NCBI GenBank assembly: GCA_002367715.1
Contig: DFDL01000016.1
Coordinates: forward strand, 1-5,978
DNA length: 5,978 bases
Direction: 5' to 3'
DNA from: Actinobacteria bacterium UBA3028
GTDB taxonomy: Bacteria > Actinomycetota > Actinomycetes > Nanopelagicales > Nanopelagicaceae
The translations under genes were made by a program, and so were the position numbers. Position 1 is the stretch's first letter; each line of letters starts with the position of its first letter. The notes under the pieces are model-generated. The model saw nothing but the letters and a program-made list of their open reading frames with translations, ran no database searches and was not told the DNA's origin. This document shows, piece after piece, positions 4,943-5,978 of this stretch.

Positions 4943-5978
4943 TTGCCTCGCCTGCAGCTTCTTCTTTTGCTGCGCTATGTTGGGCGCCAGTTTTCAGTGG
5001 TGTCTCACGCAAGAACAGAGCAACTAGAACACCGAGAGCGGTAATCGGCGCTGCAGAGATAAATACGGCATGGAAAGAGTTAACAAATGCATTAATTATT
5101 CCTGCCTGGAGCTCTGGGGAGAATGTCTCTAGAACTGCGGTGTTCTCTTTTAGAGCAGCAAATTTCTCTGGAGTTGCACCTATCAAAGCTGCTGGATTGC
5201 TGGCCTGCAACTTTTCAACTTCGATTGGAAGAAAGTGTGTAAGGCGACTTGAATAGACGGTACCAAAGAGGGCTACTCCGATAGTTGCACCAATTGATCT
5301 AAAGAAGGTATTTGCACTAGTTGCGACTCCCATATCTCTAAAGTCGACCGAGTTCTGAAGTGCAATAACAATTGTCTGCATTGAGAAACCAAGTCCAGCG
5401 CCAATCAGGATTGCATAGATTGAGATCTCCCAGAAAGGTGTGGTCTGATCAAGCAAGGTCAAGAGCGAGATTCCTATTGTCATCAGGGTTAATCCGATAA
5501 TCGGATAACGCTTGTAATGGCCATGCTTAGTAATTAGTTTTCCGCTGGTGATTGACATCGAAACGATTCCCATCATAAATGGAATCAATTTAAGCCCTGC
5601 TGAAGTAGCTGAATCGCCCTTCACTACCTGTAGGTAGAGCGGCAACATAACGATTGCACCAAACATTCCGGCGCCGATGATGAAACCGAGAATCGATGTA
5701 ATTGTAAAGGTGTGGTTCTTGAATAGGTTAAGTGGCAAAATTGGCTCTGAGGTTCGACTCTCTTGATAGATAAATCCTAGGATAATTGCAAGTGCTATGG
5801 CTAGCGCAGTCAATGTTCTGTTATTGGTCCAGCCATCTTGTGGGCCATAAACCGAAATTCCCATAAGCAACGATGAGATACCTGAAACTAAGAGAAATGC
5901 ACCGAGATAATCAATCTTATGTTCGCGAACTACTTTAGGAATATGAAGTGATGCTGAAGTAATAATTAGAGCTGCAAT
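4935..5978 (-). CDS. DHA2/EmrB-QacA family MFS exporter, C-terminal part (5' end outside window)
   Basis: The frame is open to the right edge: codons 5978-5871 read on as IAALIITSASLHIPKVV, REHKIDYLGAFLLVSG and so on. The TTG at 5870 is therefore internal and 347 C-terminal codons are visible. E-H-K-I-D-Y-L-G-A is the standard DHA2 lead-in to helix 7. The visible part covers about helices 7-14 of the 14-helix family, including SEPILPLNLFKNHTF, the SAGLKLIPFMMG segment and GVATSANTFFRSIGATIG (a conserved DHA2 block). The long outer loop before the last helix is Glu/Ala-rich and typical of actinobacterial members. A hydrophilic tail ends in EAAGEAIA. Family role: proton-driven export of drugs or other amphiphiles; substrate unknown. 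About 150-180 N-terminal residues are missing. It leads an apparent two-gene minus-strand unit with the DHA1-like gene. Confidence 0.92.
   Translation of the reverse strand: MAALIITSASLHIPKVVREHKIDYLGAFLLVSGISSLLMGISVYGPQDGWTNNRTLTALAIALAIILGFIYQESRTSEPILPLNLFKNHTFTITSILGFIIGAGMFGAIVMLPLYLQVVKGDSATSAGLKLIPFMMGIVSMSITSGKLITKHGHYKRYPIIGLTLMTIGISLLTLLDQTTPFWEISIYAILIGAGLGFSMQTIVIALQNSVDFRDMGVATSANTFFRSIGATIGVALFGTVYSSRLTHFLPIEVEKLQASNPAALIGATPEKFAALKENTAVLETFSPELQAGIINAFVNSFHAVFISAAPITALGVLVALFLRETPLKTGAQHSAAKEEAAGEAIA

Overview
The window looks like chromosome of a low-GC actinobacterium, most likely of the freshwater acI/Nanopelagicales type (Planktophila-like). The reasons are the AT-rich but actinobacterial protein style, tightly packed genes, an actinobacterial-type Bax inhibitor-1/YccA protein, probable leaderless starts with TAnnnT -10 boxes, and a Lys-rich KKVT...KPKCPKGYK-type C-terminal motif that I recall from secreted proteins of this group. 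The lineage is inferred from recall, not from a marker gene.

Layout. (1) Bases 3-437: the 3' end of a protein made entirely of in-phase 8-residue repeats, closed by a very strong intrinsic terminator (490-541). (2) Bases 542-1223: about 680 bases with no intact gene, containing decayed coding sequence. It holds a 65-codon ORF ending in the Lys/Cys motif, a short 3' remnant, and a frame-disrupted, internally deleted DUF805 membrane-protein gene (957-1161). The last two share a 34-base block encoding the same C-terminal peptide, which suggests two former DUF805 paralogues side by side. (3) Bases 1224-2825: an MscS-type mechanosensitive channel, probably leaderless, then 24 bases later a family S51 serine peptidase-like protein. 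(4) Bases 2947-3735: a seven-helix Bax inhibitor-1/YccA-family protein with a clear Shine-Dalgarno. (5) Bases 3743-5978, minus strand: two major facilitator transporters, a DHA2/EmrB-type exporter (5' end outside the window) overlapping by 8 bases a DHA1-type 12-helix transporter that begins at TTG. This pair converges on the YccA-like gene with only 7 bases between the stop codons.

Functionally the intact genes are mostly membrane proteins for envelope homeostasis and efflux, plus one peptidase-like enzyme. I see no mobile element, CRISPR array, RNA gene or defence system. The less ordinary content is the gene-decay zone and the octad-repeat protein, not a new multi-gene system.
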